Shown: positions 11,928-24,429, counted from the stretch's first letter. The stretch is 64,000 nt of DNA from Pseudovirgaria hyperparasitica (GCF_010093815.1 NW_022985554.1:1520999-1584998); one strand, 5' to 3'. Numbers and translations: made by a program. The notes: a model not told the origin generated them from the sequence alone.

Positions 11928-12223
11928 GAGCTTGAAGGTTGTGCGGGAAGGGCGAAAATACAAAAAGTCTAACGGTGGAAATGGCGGCATCTACGCAATG
12001 AAGGCAGCGAGCGATTGGTAGGAATGCCTGTGCAATGACGAATTGTGTTATTGCAACGAACTCGGCGACGATGCGTGGACCCTGATTTCTGTGAATTGTC
12101 TTGGGCCCTAGGTGGGCAGGGTATCATCTGCGCTGGGCAGGTAATATTAGCTGTAGTAGCCTAGTACTGGCCAGGTGGAGGCCCTTCGGTCCCGCGCGCG
12201 CCGCTCTTGGGCGTCGACGAACA

Positions 12224-12260
12224 CACACCACCATTACCACCACCACCACCACCACCACCC
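12224..12260 (+). repeat. CAC trinucleotide tract
   Basis: An impure run of CAC/ACC trinucleotides lies upstream of the cyclin gene, probably in its 5' leader or promoter. It is a microsatellite and may vary in length between isolates. Confidence 0.8.
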
Positions 12261-12928
12261 ATGAACCCATTCGAATCTTTGCACTTACGTACTCGACCTC
12301 AACCCCTTCAACCTTTCATACCCTCCTCCCTCAACATCACCCTATACACGACACCTGTTGCTGTATCGTCTTCATCTCCGTCCTCGGGATTTTCGTATAT
12401 TAATTGTAATAGCTGCCCACGCAACAAAGCTGGCCAGCTTTTGGGCGCGACTGCCTTGACTACCCTACAACCTTCTTCTACCTTATCTTGCCTATCAGAA
12501 GCCCGCATTACTTCACGACCCCGAACTTCGCTGCTTGGAAGCCTGCAATCACGAATCCTCGCTCTACGTCAATTCTCTCCATCTGCCTCCCTCACCCTAC
12601 AACACACGGTCCCTCCGTCTACCTGCATCACCTAGAAGTGTACGTTCTCTCCGCATATCCTGCACATCCCACCTTACGCAGCTGTATTCGAGAGTCTCGG
12701 TAGACCCACTGCCAAGGGCTCGTTACGTCTGTCGCCCTGTTCCACCTTTGCTTCGTGCAGAAGTCGGGAACTGCGCCTCCCCTCTGCCCTGCCACGCATT
12801 GCACCTTCTTACCACAATTCACAGTGATGTTCGATATTGACGCGCTCGACCTTTCAGCGTGCTGCCGCATAGTTCGCTAACAGACTGTTCCTCCGACAGA
12901 TCTTAGAATCGCATCAACAATAGCGCAT

Positions 12929-14454
12929 ATGGGATCGCTCGTAATCAGCGACGTGGTCCACCACTTTCCACATAGCGGCATGTATGGTGCCGGAAGTAGC
13001 ACCCATCACCAGTCGCAGGAGTCGCATCACAGGTCTACTCCTTCCAGAAGCTCACAACAAGATGGATCCAATAACTTTCTACACACGACCGGTTCTACAG
13101 ACACGCCGATGTCTGACGCCGCCGACGATCCTGCCGGGGGATACAGAAATCCACATATACAAATCGCGCACTCAGATGATATAGCGTCGCAAGCAACATC
13201 ATCAGTGTCACAAGTGTCTAGTCAGCCTCCACCTAGTCCACGTTTTCGACCACATTCACAGCAATCAGCACCGATCTCAGGAGGACCAAACGACGCGTCA
13301 ATTGACAGATCACAATATGTACCGTCATCAGGACCAGCATCCTCTGCTCCGTCGCCCGCCACATCAGTTCGGGTATCTACAGGTCCAGCGATAGCCTCAC
13401 CACGTAGAATCAAAGTAAAAAGTCTATCACACATACAGAGCTTTGCTACGGATGAGACCAGCCCATTCTCACAAACACGCTTGATGTCGCGTCGTTCACG
13501 GAGAGATACCAATGATGTCGGACCGCAGTATGAGATTAGCGAAATGCCGGTATCGGATATCATTGAAATGGTGGCAGGCTTATTGACCAAAATCACCACG
13601 ACGAATGATCGACAGCATGAACATCTTCATCGACAAATACCGCCTCCAGAAGGCGCCGGGCATCTCAGTCAGCAAACAACAAGTGTACTAGCTTTCCATG
13701 GCAAGAACGTGCCAAGTATCTCTATTCTCAGCTATCTCAGCAGAATTCATAAATACTGCCCTACCACATACGAGGTTTTCCTCAGTCTATTGGTCTATTT
13801 TGACCGTATGACCGAGAGGGTAAATGCTGGACCGATGCAAAGCCTCCGACAGGCCAATCAGCAGTCACTTGAACGCGCAGCTGCAGCCAGTGAGGGAAGT
13901 CGACATAGTTCAATATCATCGTCAGCGCTCGCTAGCCATACATCACCGGCGTCCGCAGCCCAAGCTGCTACCCCGCCTCCCTCAGGTTCTTTAGGGAATT
14001 CAACACATGCCAGCATTTCAGAGGCACATCCACCGTCTCCTCCTAATAATATGGATCGCTCACTTGACATGGACCCTTACAATCTTTCGCATTTCTTTGT
14101 AGTCGACAGTTTCAACATCCATCGTTTGGTAATTGCTGGCGTCACTTGCGCAAGCAAATTCTTCTCGGATGTATTCTACACAAACTCTAGATACGCAAAA
14201 GTATGTTCTTCTCCTTATTCTTCTATATTATTAGGCTAACATGGATTTAGGTCGGGGGGCTACCATTGGTAGAGCTAAATCACCTCGAACTCCAATTCCT
14301 TCTCCTGAACGACTTTCGGCTCGCGGTTCCACTAGAAGAGATGGAGGCATATGGGACTATGCTGGTCGAGTTCTACGCTCGTGAAGTGGTGGCACAGTCT
14401 CAAGCTTCAAGGAGTGCGCTCCCTGGAGGTCAACTCGCAGCGGTATCCACTTGA
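12929..14454 (+). CDS. Pho80-type cyclin (Pho85 cyclin family)
   Basis: Exons: 12929-14200 and 14251-14454, giving 491 residues. Residues 1-200 are disordered (Ser, Pro, Gln, His). The cyclin fold starts around EMPVSDIIEMVAGLL. The box core reads PSISILSYLSRIHKYC and TYEVFLSLLVYFDRM, then after an insert VVDSFNIHRLVIAGVTCASK, DVFYTNSRYAK, VGGLPLVELNHLE and FLLLNDFRL. These are family hallmarks of cyclins that partner the Pho85 kinase, which in fungi control phosphate and nutrient signalling. About 90-100 low-complexity residues (Ser/Ala/Pro) interrupt the box between VYFDRM and HFFVVDS. The intron (GTATGT..TTTAG, 50 nt) falls between the Lys of RYAK and VGG. I cannot tell whether this is the Pho80/PREG orthologue or a Pcl6/7-like member. 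Confidence 0.85.
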
Positions 14455-15645
14455 AGGACAACCTGTTGGGGGCATGACGTCACATAGACAGTCTGGCCAA
14501 CTGTGTTGAAAGCTCGCATTCGAAGATCATACTAGATACCACTCAATTAGGTGGACCGAGTCACTGAGGTGGGGCAATCTCAGAGTAAAGTCGAGCCATT
14601 GTCAGGCCGGGCTCACGTTTGACACCAATTTAAATCACAACCATCACCACACATGCCGATGATATCTACGATCATTTTATACGACTCAGAGACTCACCAA
14701 GCCCTGCTGATTCTTTTTCGACATTCACACGTTGCGCTTTACAATTACACGCACATAGACTACTTCCAGACATACGATAGTAACCCCTAGAACGCCTCTA
14801 CCCTTTTTTCGATAGACCGTTTTCTGTATCTTCCCATTTTCCTTCCATTCTCAATCGAGAAAACACCTCAGTCTGGTGTCCTGAGCTTAACATGTTTCCT
14901 TACTTATTTACCTGCCATATCTTTCATTAAGCTGGAAAGCAAATTCTACCCTTGGATATCGTATCTGGAAGGGGTCTTATGAAGGGCGTTCTCGGTTCCT
15001 GTTTCTGGAGGCGCATTAGGTTAGCTTGTCATGAAACGTATTTGCGGCAAGGGATTGTAAACGGGGGAAGCAGGAACCATGGCGGATGATTTCTAGTTTG
15101 CAAGGTCAAAGGGTGGGCTAACAGGGGTATGCTGGACGGTTGAGTCCACCCAACCGCGCTGCTGAACTGATGTGATAGATGTGGATGGCGTTCGAAGCGA
15201 TATAGCTATTGGACTGCGTATCTTGTTGCGAGATATACTCCTTTTGCGCTTTTTCTGCGCAAAGTCTATGTTGTGAAGCTTTAACTTGACGTCAGTCCTG
15301 TGATGTTGACTAAGTTACTGATGGCTTACGACCTGTACTGCGGGTGTTCATGCGTGCCCATCGTGCACGTGTGAGTGTCATTAATGGATCGACTGACCTA
15401 ATACCTAGATGGTCACAGTGCTCACAGCCCGCCCTTGATGCCTTACCCATATTCCAGGCAGTACCATATGTGTGGATATTTCAGATTTATAATACATACT
15501 GGCTATATTCATAAACTCCTGAGCGATGTGCTGTATATCACGATATCATAATCGCCGTAGAAACCGTAACAGTCATCACTTTGGACCACGGTACTCCATC
15601 TTATTTCGTTGTCGTCGTTGTTGCTGTATCGTCCATTTCGCACCT
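14455..15645. other. Intergenic, convergent 3' ends
   Basis: This lies between the cyclin gene (plus) and the GPI-type gene (minus), which converge here. The cyclin 3' untranslated region probably fills much of the left part. No coding stretch or RNA gene was recognised. Confidence 0.5.
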
Positions 15646-16475
15646 TTAGACGAGCCCCATGGCGAACAATCCAGCGAATGCGCCAACAACAAACGTCACG
15701 AAACCACCGTCTAATGTTGTCGCTGCGACCGGATTCGCTGCGGCAGACGAACTGCTCGGTGCGGCAGTTGTACTCTGCGAAGTACTCTCACGATCCGTTG
15801 AACTGGCCGCCGGTGTCGAGCTTGCTGGGGGCGTCGTTGCGTCGCCAGTCAAGTCATTTGTGACAATGATGGTCGGCTCCATGTTCGTCGGCGTCTCTAC
15901 GGGGGTCTCACTGGGCATAGGCGTTTCCATAGGAGTCGAGCTAGGCATAGCTGATGGAGTCTGCTCGACTGATGTGGGCGGAGCGTTCGTGGGCTCGGGA
16001 TCACCCGTTATGGACGGCATCGGAAAGAGATTATCAGTTGCAGTAGTGGCGCAAAATCCGGATGAGGATGGGTTGCATGTTGAGCCTGGGTTGCAGCATA
16101 TATCGGAGAGATCACCGGAACAGAGGACGGCGGGAGACTCGCATGAAGCGCTGGCGCAAATGGCTTGAGAGGCCGCATTGAAAGAACATGGCGAGCCTGA
16201 AGGTATGGTTAGTAGTTGTTCAATCCTCAAAGTATTTGTGGCTTGGTCGCCGACGCTGGCCGGTGGGGCCTGAAAGAGAAGAACGTACCGCTTGGACAGC
16301 AACCAAAATCGTTCGGACAGAGTGTATTTGTTGTTGCAGCGCACTGAGCTTGACGTTTGCCAAGGTGATCTGGAGCTCCCGTGATCATAGGATGACGGCC
16401 TGCGAAAACGGCGGCGAGAGAGACGTGAATGTAGGAGAGTAGCAGTAAGCTGCCAGCAATCGAATAGCGACCCAT
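15646..16475 (-). CDS. Secreted Cys-rich, probably GPI-anchored wall protein
   Basis: Exons (minus): 16475-16289 and 16196-15646, giving 245 residues. The N-terminal signal peptide (IAGSLLLLSYIHVSLAA) is followed by a possible KR processing site. A compact Cys-rich domain comes next, with motifs CPNDFGCCPSG, CSFNAASQ and SDICCNPGSTCN. The second half is a Ser/Thr/Pro-rich stalk with repeated METP/SETP/VETP units, typical of a glycosylated spacer. The C-terminus is hydrophobic (FVTFVVGAFAGLFAMGLV) after small residues, as expected for a GPI signal. The Cys spacing does not look like a CFEM domain. The intron at 16197-16288 (GTACGT..TTCAG) restores the frame. Function is unknown; a wall or surface role is inferred from architecture. 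A long opposite-strand frame is a mirror of the Thr/Ser codons. Confidence 0.8.
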
Positions 16476-16936
16476 GATGATGAAATTACCAAAAGTGAGG
16501 TTCTGGAGATGTATTATGTACTTGACGGTTGTGGAGGTATTGTGTGAGATAGCTGCACGCGAATCTGGTATATAATAGCGTTCCTGTCCCCCGCATTCCT
16601 TACAATAGAACTAGTAAGAGCCATCCGGACGGAACGACGGCATGTGTGTCCTGGGTTACGTACTACCTTTGTTAACAAGTGCACGACGGCCTCGGCGAAA
16701 CGTGTGTGGCACATTGATTGACGGCTGCGAAGAGGCTTGATACAAATACGGCAGTCCGCATGGATTGTTAGTCCCAGAATAGCATGGTGGCCATGACTCT
16801 GCCGATTGGGGTCTAAGCAGGATCTTATGGCCGGGCCGCTCTGCACGTGAATACCAAGCACATCGGGAAAAGGATCTAGTGGTGATAATTGCTGACCAGG
16901 GTCATGTTGGTACTGCTAGATTGTAGCAGTACTAAT
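16476..16936. other. Intergenic, promoter side of the GPI-type gene
   Basis: Noncoding by eye. It should contain the promoter of the minus-strand GPI-type gene and the 3' end of the next minus-strand gene. A minus-strand frame of 115 codons has no recognisable features. Confidence 0.45.
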
Positions 16937-18680
16937 CTACAGATTTCCCCAACCAAATGCGTGTCTACCTTGCCACAACGTTAGGCCATAGTGGCAACCC
17001 CAAAGACCGGCAAAGAAACTGTACTCAATCATAGTACAAAGTGCCCAGTTGCTGGCTGCAGTAACGATAACGCCAAGCCTGAGGTTTCGGAATAGATTGA
17101 GCCAGAAAGACAATGTATGGAAAGCTGTCGGACCTGTTGAGCCCGCTATCGGGGTATTAATGAAATATAAGGCGTAAAAGTTGGTAGTGATGATGCGCGA
17201 TGGCAGGTACAGCAACTCTCTTTCGAGGAAGATATGTATAAAGTGAGCAAGTAGTTTAGAGGGACCCCGAGACAGATCTGTGGCTCGATTGTGTTCTGTC
17301 TCTTCCTCGAGATGCGGTGCCGGGATTTCGATCTCCAGTTCGAGATAGCCGCGGTCATTATCCCTTGACGTGATCCGGACTGACGGTTGTGTATTGGCAG
17401 TGGAAGTGTCGACATTGGCACGGGCCGATGAAGGTAGTGCTGCCTCATGTGGAGGGTTCTGAAGTGTTTCCGGGACATTAGATCCTGATCCCTGCAAGCC
17501 ATGTAATTCGTCCTCCCAGTCATCCCTAGACCTGTCCGCGGTTTCTTGACCGTGTAGCACATCTATGTTTGACTGCGACATTAGTAATGAATCAGAAGGC
17601 TGATGACTAGCTTCGAATATGACAGTCCTTCTAGGAATTTGATGTCCCCAGCCAAAGAACCTAAGAACACGGGAGAGTGATGGGAGGTTCTTGGTGAGGC
17701 GCAGTTCAGCACGCTGCTGTCTTCGTTTCTGTGCAACTGTTCTACCAACTTCATTGGGATGAACAAGGGCCAAAGCTAGATCATCCTCTGAGATGCGGGT
17801 TATCGATCTTAGAACAGTATTGCCGATATAACGTACAACATTGTGTACCACAATGGGAGACAGTAGTATTTGCTGCCAGCTCCGGAAGCTTGGAAAGGGC
17901 GACAGTGCTGAGCCTGGCTTCCATGCCGATATGGATGGTAGAAGTGATGATAATAGTCCCGTTTGAACGAGAACCGAGTGGTAGAGCATCGGCGCGCAAA
18001 GAGAGTTCACAAACAAATCGCCACTGCGAAAGCGTTAGCATCTAATTATTCGAAACAGATTTAGATCGTACATCAGACTTGTAAGGACTAATGGGCCAGC
18101 CACATTATGCTTCTTGAAACCCAGAGTTGATAGAACAGAGTCAAACAAGCCCCTCCATAACCAAGACAGACATTCAACACCTGTAGGCACAATACCAGCA
18201 CCTATGAAATGGCAGAGAAATGAACGGGAGACCGGACGGAAGCTACGATTATACTCCTCGACAAGGATTTGCATGAATGTCATATCAGAGGAAGCCCATT
18301 TAACCTATCAAATTGTCAATCGTTATCAAGGGAATGGTAGCGAGACTCCCTACCGCAAATCGAGTCTTCATTACAACTGCCCACCAGCTAAATGGTATGG
18401 AAGCAAATGTAATGCCGTCCATGAGCACTTCGGCATACTCATTTTCCATGCGTTCGACTGAGTGACTCTGTGTGTTCGAAGATCCATCCCTGTGCAAAGG
18501 CCACTTCCGTTCAACGGCGCCAATTGCCGCGAGCACATCGTTTTGTGCTTCTCGCAGGCGTTTCCCTAGTTCATGTGATCTATGATTGACGGGGTGTCCT
18601 CTTGTGTCATATTGCTGCACATAGGTCCTGTTGGCTTGGCCGTGAACATCTCTATCATGATCGTTACACGCTTCGGCCAC
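16937..18680 (-). CDS. Unknown fungal membrane protein
   Basis: Exons (minus): 18680-18354, 18304-18072, 18023-16937, giving 548 residues from the ATG at 18680. Both joins keep frame (KTRFA|VKWASSD and VLTSLI|GDLFVNS), and both introns are 48-49 nt with TAG or CAG acceptors. The frame is open a further 22 codons upstream (RSAFEPPDPDLVPFPVAEAC), so the real start may lie in an upstream exon. Probable membrane segments are CHFIGAGIVPTGVECLSWLW, the stretch through LVLTSLI and SVLVQTGLLSSLL, and two near the C-terminus (LRLGVIVTAASNWALCTMI and FFAGLWGCHYGLTLW). A polar, acidic loop of roughly 150 residues lies between them. I do not recognise the family. The pattern of N-terminal helix plus paired C-terminal segments suggests an organelle or ER membrane protein, but this is inference. 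Confidence 0.7.
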
Positions 18681-19314
18681 TGGAAATGGAACTAAGTCTG
18701 GATCTGGAGGCTCAAAAGCTGATCGGCCCTGGTATCGTCAGTCGCGCTCGAGACATTTGCATTTTCATGCAGTGAGGTCGATGGAAGGATTAGATTGTGG
18801 CAAGTCAAACGCGTGAGTCGCAGCTTCTTCGTTGACTCAGCTAGCTACTACTTTGTGCGCGTTGGAATTATTATGTCGACGATTTCAAGGTTTAATAGGC
18901 AAGGTGTACTCACAAAGGCAAGGCGGGATAGGTACACTTGTCTGCCCATGTCTCCCTATCTGGGTAGTGCGTGTGTCATGGTTCGCTACTTATAATCTCA
19001 CACTTTTTCGTTGACTCTCTGTACGAGCACTAAGGTTGATGTCTGTTCGAGGCTCTGATACCCAGTCCTATGGGCATATTCGCACTAAAATACTAGCGTC
19101 ACTATACCTAAGCACTAACCCTAATTTTGACCCGATTATCGATAAGGAACATTTTTTAGATCAACGTCTACAAGGAATGAAGACATAACTTTGCGCCCAT
19201 TACATCAGCTCTCATACCCACGATCCGACATACAACCCATCTGATGGAAATTATCACACGTAGGTAGTAGCTAGTCTCGAATACTTAGAGAGTCAAAAAT
19301 AGGCACAACCTACT
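18681..19314. other. Divergent intergenic region before UTP13
   Basis: This separates the unknown membrane protein gene (minus) and UTP13 (plus), so it should carry both promoters. A single CTAACCCTAA at 19115-19124 resembles telomere repeat or a general ribosome-biogenesis promoter motif, but one copy proves nothing. No gene was seen. Confidence 0.45.
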
Positions 19315-22121
19315 ATGGCGCATCGCCCGACCGTCAAAACGACCTACGCACAAAGCCGAACAATACAACCAATATATACTGGTGGTAGTATAGATCTCAA
19401 TGAGGAAGGTAGCATTCTTGCGACATGCTTGGGAGAAGATGTTCTTATTACGAACCTTAGTTCAGGTCAGGAGCTTGCACGTATTGAAGGCGTAAGTGGC
19501 CATGCTATAGAGCATCGTGTCTATGTCCTGACGTTGACCAATAGTGTAGGACGGTGAGGTAATAACCAGCCTCGTATGTGAGTAAATTCTGTTCAATATA
19601 TAGACCATTTGACTAATCTCTTTTAGTGACGCCAAAGTCAACGCAATTGATCATATGTTCACGATCCTTATCCATGCGGATATACTCACTGCGCAAAGAT
19701 GAGTCCCTTGAGGAGAGACTTGTCGCAGAACTCAAATACACACTCAAACCACATACAGCTCCTGTTGTTACTACTGCTGTGAATCGGCATGGATCGCACC
19801 TTGCTACAGGTGGTGCAGATGGAATTGTGAAGATATGGGACATTCAAGGAGGGTTCAATACACATAACTTTCACGGTCATGGAGGTTTAGTCACTGCACT
19901 ACACTTCTTTGAGGTTGAATCGCCAGCGGTCGGGACGGAGAAGACATCCGATAAGCGAAGGAAGACTCTGGATGAGCAAGCTGGTATTCGACTTGCTTCA
20001 GGAGCAGAGGATGGAAAGATAAGAATCTGGAACCTGTCAGAAAAGTCTAAAGCATCAAGTGTGGCGACACTTGATTCTCATGTAACGGTTGTGAGGAGCA
20101 TTGACTTCTCACCGGAAGAGAATGCACTCGTGTCCGCAAGTCGCGACAAGACAATGGTTGTTTGGGATGCCAGAACATGGAAACCCAGGATCACGGTTCC
20201 AATACTGGAAAGTCTCGAAGCTGTTGGATTCATGCAAGCTGGAACAGTGGTCTATACTGGAGGCGAGAACGGGCATGTCCGACTGTGGGCTACAGATGGC
20301 GGGCGCGAATTGACGGGAGCTCAAGAGCCCTGTTCCGAGACCGATGCTATTGTCAATATCCTGCACCGGCAAGATGTTGTACTCTCTGTGCATGCAGATC
20401 AAACATTGGTTCTCCTGTCCAAGGCTTCACTAGCCCAACTTGACAGAAGTAAAATGATAAAGCCTCTAGAAGTCATCAGAAGGATATCTGGAACGCACGA
20501 TGAAGTCATTGATCTTGCGTATGTAGGAAAAGATCGGTCATGTCTAGCTCTTGCGACTAACCTTGAGGATATTCGAATCATATCGGTAGCCGAACCAGGG
20601 AAGTCAAACACACAGCATGATAGCTTACATTTTGGATCAGACATTGCGCTCTTGAAGGGACACGAGGACATCATTATATGCCTTGATGTTGACTGGTCTG
20701 GGCACTGGCTAGCAACAGGGGCAAAAGACAATACAGCTCGACTTTGGCGACTCGACCCTCAGGGAAAATCGTTCACTTGTTATGCAACGTTTACCGGCCA
20801 TGCTGAATCGCTTGGAGCCATAGCATTACCACACACAGTTCCGGCTATAAGCTCTCAGGCATACTCACACCCGCTCGAGCACCCACCGTCTTTTCTGATA
20901 ACTGGCTCTCAAGACAAGACTGTCAAGCGATGGGATGTGTCCAAGTCAGATAACAGCAAGTCTTCACGAGCAGTATATACACGTAAAGCGCACGACAAAG
21001 ACATCAACGCCTTGGATACGTCTCCGAACGATTGTCTGTTCGCCTCAGCATCTCAGGACCGGACAGTCAAGATCTGGGACACAGAGTCAGGAGAAACTAT
21101 TGGTGTCCTTCGAGGCCATCGACGAGGTGTTTGGACTGTCAAATTTGCGCCCACCGGTATACCATCCATCGAAGGAGGCGGGACGCGTGGAGTGATAGCC
21201 ACAGGCAGTGGAGATAAGACTGTCAAAATTTGGAGCCTAGAAAATTACAACTGTCTACATACCTTTGAAGGCCACTCGAACAGCGTATTGAAGGTGATTT
21301 GGCTACCTATCAAGGTAATTGATGCGCGAGACAGACGAGGAGCACAAGTAGCATCGGCAGCTGGTGATGGTCTTGTCAAAATATGGGATACTCAATCAGG
21401 AGAAGAGGAATGCACGTTGGACAACCACATTGATCGCGTATGGGCTCTTACTGTGAACCCAGAGACCAATGTTGTTGCATCTGGTGCCGCAGATAGTGTC
21501 ATCACGTTCTGGAACGACACAACCAGCACAACAGTATCAGAAGCTGTGACCCGTGCGACAGAACGCGTCGAGCAAGATCAAAAATTACAGAACCTGATAC
21601 ACTCCTCGAACTACCGGGAAGCCATCGTCCTCGCACTTCAGCTCAATCACCCAGCACGCCTATTCTCTTTGTTTCAATCAGTTGTGGAGTCCGACCCTCA
21701 CGATGAAGGCTCTATGTCTGGTCGTCTTGCAGTAGACGAGGTGCTTGGGTCACTAGCGGATGAACAGTTATTTCACTTACTCATGAGACTGCGCGACTGG
21801 AATGCAAGCGCTAAGACATGCCAGGTTGCCCAGCGCATATTGTGGACAATTGTCAGAACCTATGATGCAGAAAGACTTGCTAGCATTAGGAGCAGAACTA
21901 AGGGAAGGGAACAAGTACAGATGAGAGATCTGCTTGATGGCATAAAAGCGTATACCGAGAGACATTTCAAACGTCTGGAAGAGATGATAGACGAAAGCTT
22001 CCTCGTGGACTTTACCTTGGCGCAAATGGATGGCTTGGGTCTTGTGAGGAACGTCATTAAAGGAAATTCTGACAGCGCAGGAAACCCGAGTGGCGTTGAC
22101 GATATAATCATGGTTGAATAA
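19315..22121 (+). CDS. utp13: U3 snoRNP WD40 protein Utp13 (TBL3)
   Basis: Exons: 19315-19491, 19550-19577, 19627-22121, giving 899 residues. The N-terminus has the family pattern SIDLNEEGSILATCLGEDVLI. About a dozen WD40 repeats follow, many ending in KIWD/RIWN/RLW (for example GGADGIVKIWD, SRDKTMVVWD, SQDRTVKIWDTESG), forming two beta-propellers. The last ~170 residues are the helical Utp13 C-terminal domain (LIHSSNYREAIVLALQLNHP, RDWNASAKTCQVAQRIL). Utp13 belongs to the UTP-B subcomplex of the small-subunit processome and acts in the nucleolus in 18S rRNA maturation. Exon 2 is only 28 nt; it reads DGEVITSLV across the joins and is required for the family match. Donors are GTAAGT and GTGAGT, acceptors TAG. 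CCT2 follows on the same strand. Confidence 0.93.
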
Positions 22122-22681
22122 GTAGAATATCTACCTCTGGTGTAAACATAAAATCATATCAGTTTCGTGCACGTGAAATTCATATATGTATAACTTGTGG
22201 AGTGATAGTCATCATTTGTATGCTATATAAACTCGTAAAATACTCCATACACTACATTGGTATCTCGATATCAGTACATTGTTGTGCCACCAATGGTACG
22301 ATGTTAACGCTGGGTACGAGTAGTCACCGATTGCTCTCGTAAACCACACTCAATTCTCATAACTCTAACCGTTCCTATAGCTCAAAAAATAAACCACATT
22401 CTGGGTAAGATTGAAAGAAAAGATATTCCGATCTGTATTCTGCTAAATATTTAAAGTATATGAATAAAGTTAGGTATAGTTACGGATTTCTTTAGTGAGG
22501 TCTTGACCTAAAAAGAGCCTACCCGTCGGCGTTATTGTGTTATGATTGGCCGAAGTCGAGCGCTAGCGGTCGATATCCGGCATCGAAATTTTGAGGTCGC
22601 GCGTCGGTATAATATTAGAGAAGGGAGACAACTTTGAACAACCAAGCTCCAAACCCCTACTAAAGCCTTGAGATACGCATC
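22122..22681. other. Intergenic between UTP13 and CCT2
   Basis: This contains the UTP13 3' end and the CCT2 promoter and leader. It is AT-rich around 22.38-22.48 kb. No coding stretch was recognised. Confidence 0.5.
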
Positions 22682-24429
22682 ATGGTTTGTTGTGTTATCT
22701 TGATGTTCGAAGCATGAGCTAACTCCACACACAGTCTCAGAATCCTACTCAGATCTTCGCGGACGATGTCACGGAGGAGAAAGGCGAGAATGCGCGTCTT
22801 TCAGCTTTTGTTGGTGCTATAGCCGTCGGTGATCTTGTCAAAAGCACGCTGGGTCCGAAAGGCATGGACAAGATCTTACAGTCTGCGTAAGTGTACCGGG
22901 GACGCATACGATAAGACTATATTCTCACAACTATTGGCAGGTCTACGGGCGAAATCATGGTCACGAACGACGGTGCCACCATCCTCAAGTCAATCGCACT
23001 GGATAATGCTGCTGCGAAAGTCCTAGTAAATATCTCAAAAGTACAAGACGACGAGGTCGGTGATGGCACTACGTCAGTAGCTGTACTTGCTGCGGAACTG
23101 TTACGCGAGGCGGAATTCCTCGTGAACCAGAAGATTCACCCACAAACGATCATCGAAGGCTATAGGATAGCAAGCCATGCTGCACTGAAGGCGCTCGAGA
23201 ATGAAGCTGTGGATCATAGCAAAGATCCAATCGCGTTCCGTAAAGATCTCATCGCAATTGCGCGGACTACGCTCAGTTCGAAAGTTCTCAGTCAAGATCG
23301 CGAACATTTTGCGGAGCTAGCGGTGGATGCTGTTCTTAGGATGCAAGGCTCGACTGATTTGACGCATATACAGATCATTAAGAAGGCAGGAGGAAAGCTG
23401 AGGGAGTCATATCTCGATGAGGGGTTCATCCTGGACAAGAGATTTGGTGTCAACCAGCCGAAGCGGATAGAGAATGCCAAAATTCTAGTCGCGAACACAT
23501 CCATGGATACAGATAAAATCAAGATATTCGGCGCGAGGGTAAAGGTAGACTCCACAGGCAAGCTCGCTGAGCTGGAGAAGGCCGAAAGGGAAAAGATGAA
23601 AGGCAAGGTCGATCGCATTAAGGCCCACGGAATCAACTGTTTTGTGAACAGGCAGCTCATCTACAACTGGCCCGAGCAGCTCTTCGCCGATGCCGGGGTA
23701 TCGTCCATCGAACACGCAGACTTTGATGGAGTCGAACGACTAGCTTTAGTGACGGGAGGAGAAATCACATCAACCTTCGATCACCCCGAACAGGTCAAAC
23801 TCGGACACTGTGATCTGATTGAGGAGGTGATAATTGGAGAAGACACATTGATAAAGTTCTCGGGCTGCGCCGCAGGTAAGGCATGCACTGTGGTTCTACG
23901 CGGAGCTACCGAGCAACTACTTGACGAGGCAGAGCGATCTCTGCACGATGCCCTTGCCGTGCTATCACAGACAGTCAAAGAGCCGAAGGTTACACTGGGA
24001 GGAGGATGTGCGGAGATGGTTATGGCTAAGGCGGTTGACCAAGCATCTCAAAACGTGGCAGGCAAGAAGGCACTAGCAGTCGATTCGTTTTCGAAAGCTT
24101 TAAGGCAACTCCCTACAATTCTCGCAGACAATGCCGGTTTTGACTCTAGCGATCTTGTGGCACGGCTCCGCAAAGCAGTCTATTCTGGCATGACCAATTC
24201 CGGGCTAGACATGCTCTCTCCAGGTGGAGGCATCGCAGACATGCGTGAACTTGGTGTGATCGAGAGCTACAAGCTCAAGCGCGCGGTGGTATCGTCGGCA
24301 TCAGAAGCCGCAGAAGTAAGTTTGATTAATATGAAACTCTGCCCACGGAGAGGATTAACAAGATACCAGCTACTCTTGAGAGTCGACAATATCATCAGAA
24401 GCGCACCACGGAAGCGTGATCGCATGTGA
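22682..24429 (+). CDS. cct2: T-complex chaperonin CCT subunit beta
   Basis: Exons: 22682-22684 (ATG only), 22735-22886, 22941-24315, 24370-24429, giving 529 residues, close to the family length. Motifs: [20 protein letters not shown] at the N-terminus; ATP site [16 protein letters not shown] and TNDGATIL; catalytic [10 protein letters not shown]; apical domain; and the closing [20 protein letters not shown] and [17 protein letters not shown] folds actin and tubulin in the cytosol as a double ring of eight subunits. The first coding exon appears to be only the start codon, followed by donor GTTTGT, a GCTAAC branch and a CAG acceptor. Without this join the frame has no suitable upstream start, since the next Met would remove the conserved N-terminus. 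The last intron (GTAAGT at 24316) separates the final 20 codons. Confidence 0.93.

Larger units (their letters stand above)
11422..12928. other. Intergenic region with simple repeats and cyclin leader
   Basis: No supported gene. The left part should hold the PRE3 3' end. The right part from about 12.2 kb is rich in CAC, CCT and CTC and is probably promoter and long 5' leader of the cyclin gene; it contains several short upstream ATGs. Two repeat tracts are listed separately. Confidence 0.5.

Noticed and set aside
15659-16168. 169-codon plus-strand frame
   Set aside because: It is antisense to the Ser/Thr/Pro-rich stalk of the GPI-type protein; the repeated codons create the mirror frame.
19115-19124. 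CTAACCCTAA resembling telomere repeat
   Set aside because: A single copy without an array; chance or a promoter motif is more likely.
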